Source: Phoronis australis
Lineage: Eukaryota > Phoronida > Phoronidae
DNA: 54,712 nt
Reading direction: 5' to 3'
NCBI GenBank assembly: GCA_002633005.1
Contig: NMRA01000014.1
Location: 1,462,838 to 1,517,549 of the forward strand
In this document: in pieces, positions 54,601 to 54,712 of the stretch
Position numbering within the stretch: the first letter of the stretch is position 1
Layout of the letters: every line of letters starts with the position of its first letter
The notes under the pieces: model-generated
The model's input: the letters and a program-made list of their open reading frames with translations, nothing else
The model's database searches: none
Told to the model about the DNA's origin: nothing
Position numbers and translations under genes: made by a program

Positions 54601-54700
54601 TTTGACAGTCTATTCTTTGGTCGTTTGGACTACCAAGACAAAAATACCAGAACCAAAAAGCGAACTCTTGAAATGATGTGGCGAGGAAGTGATGACTTAG
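51634..54700 (+). CDS. MAN2B1: Lysosomal alpha-mannosidase (GH38), 5' part only, 4 exons in window
   Basis: Hydrolyses alpha-linked mannose from N-glycan fragments in the lysosome (family knowledge). Coding exons 51634-51841, 52852-53025, 53989-54182 and 54595-54700 join in phase to give the first about 227 residues; a GTAAGG donor follows at the window edge, so the gene continues to the right. Visible: a signal peptide with hydrophobic core [14 protein letters not shown] (7-20); the GH38 zinc motif PHTHDDVGW with H54 and D56; [30 protein letters not shown]; and [16 protein letters not shown], where D178 is the expected nucleophile and zinc ligand. Exon 4 continues [16 protein letters not shown]. 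The order matches human MAN2B1 closely, and the HTHDDVGW spelling fits the lysosomal rather than the Golgi branch. About 750 more residues lie outside the window. Confidence 0.97.
51842..52851 (+). other. Alpha-mannosidase intron 1
   Basis: Unique AT-rich sequence between a GTAAGT donor and a CATTTCAG acceptor. No repeat, RNA gene or coding frame of note. Confidence 0.6.
53026..53988 (+). other. Alpha-mannosidase intron 2
   Basis: Starts with a weak GTATAA donor and ends with TATTTTTAG. It contains a 117-codon plus-strand frame (53486-53839) with no recognised domain. I treat it as intronic because exons 2 and 3 join in phase across it. Confidence 0.55.
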
Positions 54701-54712
54701 GTAAGGTTTTTT

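Overview
This is nuclear DNA of an animal: AT-rich, with widely spaced genes split by many short GT-AG introns, and with MITEs, SINEs, minisatellites and LTR-retrotransposon debris in introns and spacers. The gene set (a PIWIL2-type Piwi, LUC7L, lysosomal alpha-mannosidase, a C2orf68/UPF0561 homologue) is metazoan and the products are well diverged from vertebrate ones as I recall them, so I infer an invertebrate. The sequence alone does not let me name the phylum. All gene models were spliced by eye. Exon phases close without gaps in the three complete genes, which is the main support for their boundaries.

Layout. (1) 65-1715, plus strand: a complete 4-exon, 137-residue C2orf68 homologue. 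(2) 1716-7040: convergent spacer, probably both long 3' UTRs, with an AATAAA on each strand near 4.7-4.9 kb. (3) 7041-24494, minus strand: a complete 19-coding-exon Piwi gene of 956 residues with an intact DEDH slicer tetrad and arginine-glycine motifs at the N-terminus. Its introns hold two MITEs of a 6-bp-TSD family, five tandem repeats, a tRNA-derived SINE and a striking triplication of the start of exon 18. (4) 24495-36050: gene-poor spacer of about 11.5 kb with a 76-bp satellite, two large fold-back inverted repeats, GC-rich CAGTGGCGGAT-type MITEs and a decayed Ty3/gypsy-like element with a nested MITE. (5) 36854-49134, minus strand: a complete 9-exon LUC7-like splicing factor (381 residues) plus a probable alternative last exon. 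(6) 49135-51633: divergent promoter spacer. (7) 51634 to the right edge, plus strand: the first four coding exons of lysosomal alpha-mannosidase, continuing past the window.

The genes do not form a functional cluster: one is a transposon-silencing germline/stem-cell factor, one a U1 snRNP-associated splicing factor, one a lysosomal glycosidase and one conserved but uncharacterised. I found no convincing wholly new system. The most unusual observations are the partial exon triplication in Piwi (one extra copy lacks the catalytic histidine), the MITE family with 6-bp target duplications, the paired long fold-backs between Piwi and LUC7L, and the alternative LUC7L C-terminus.
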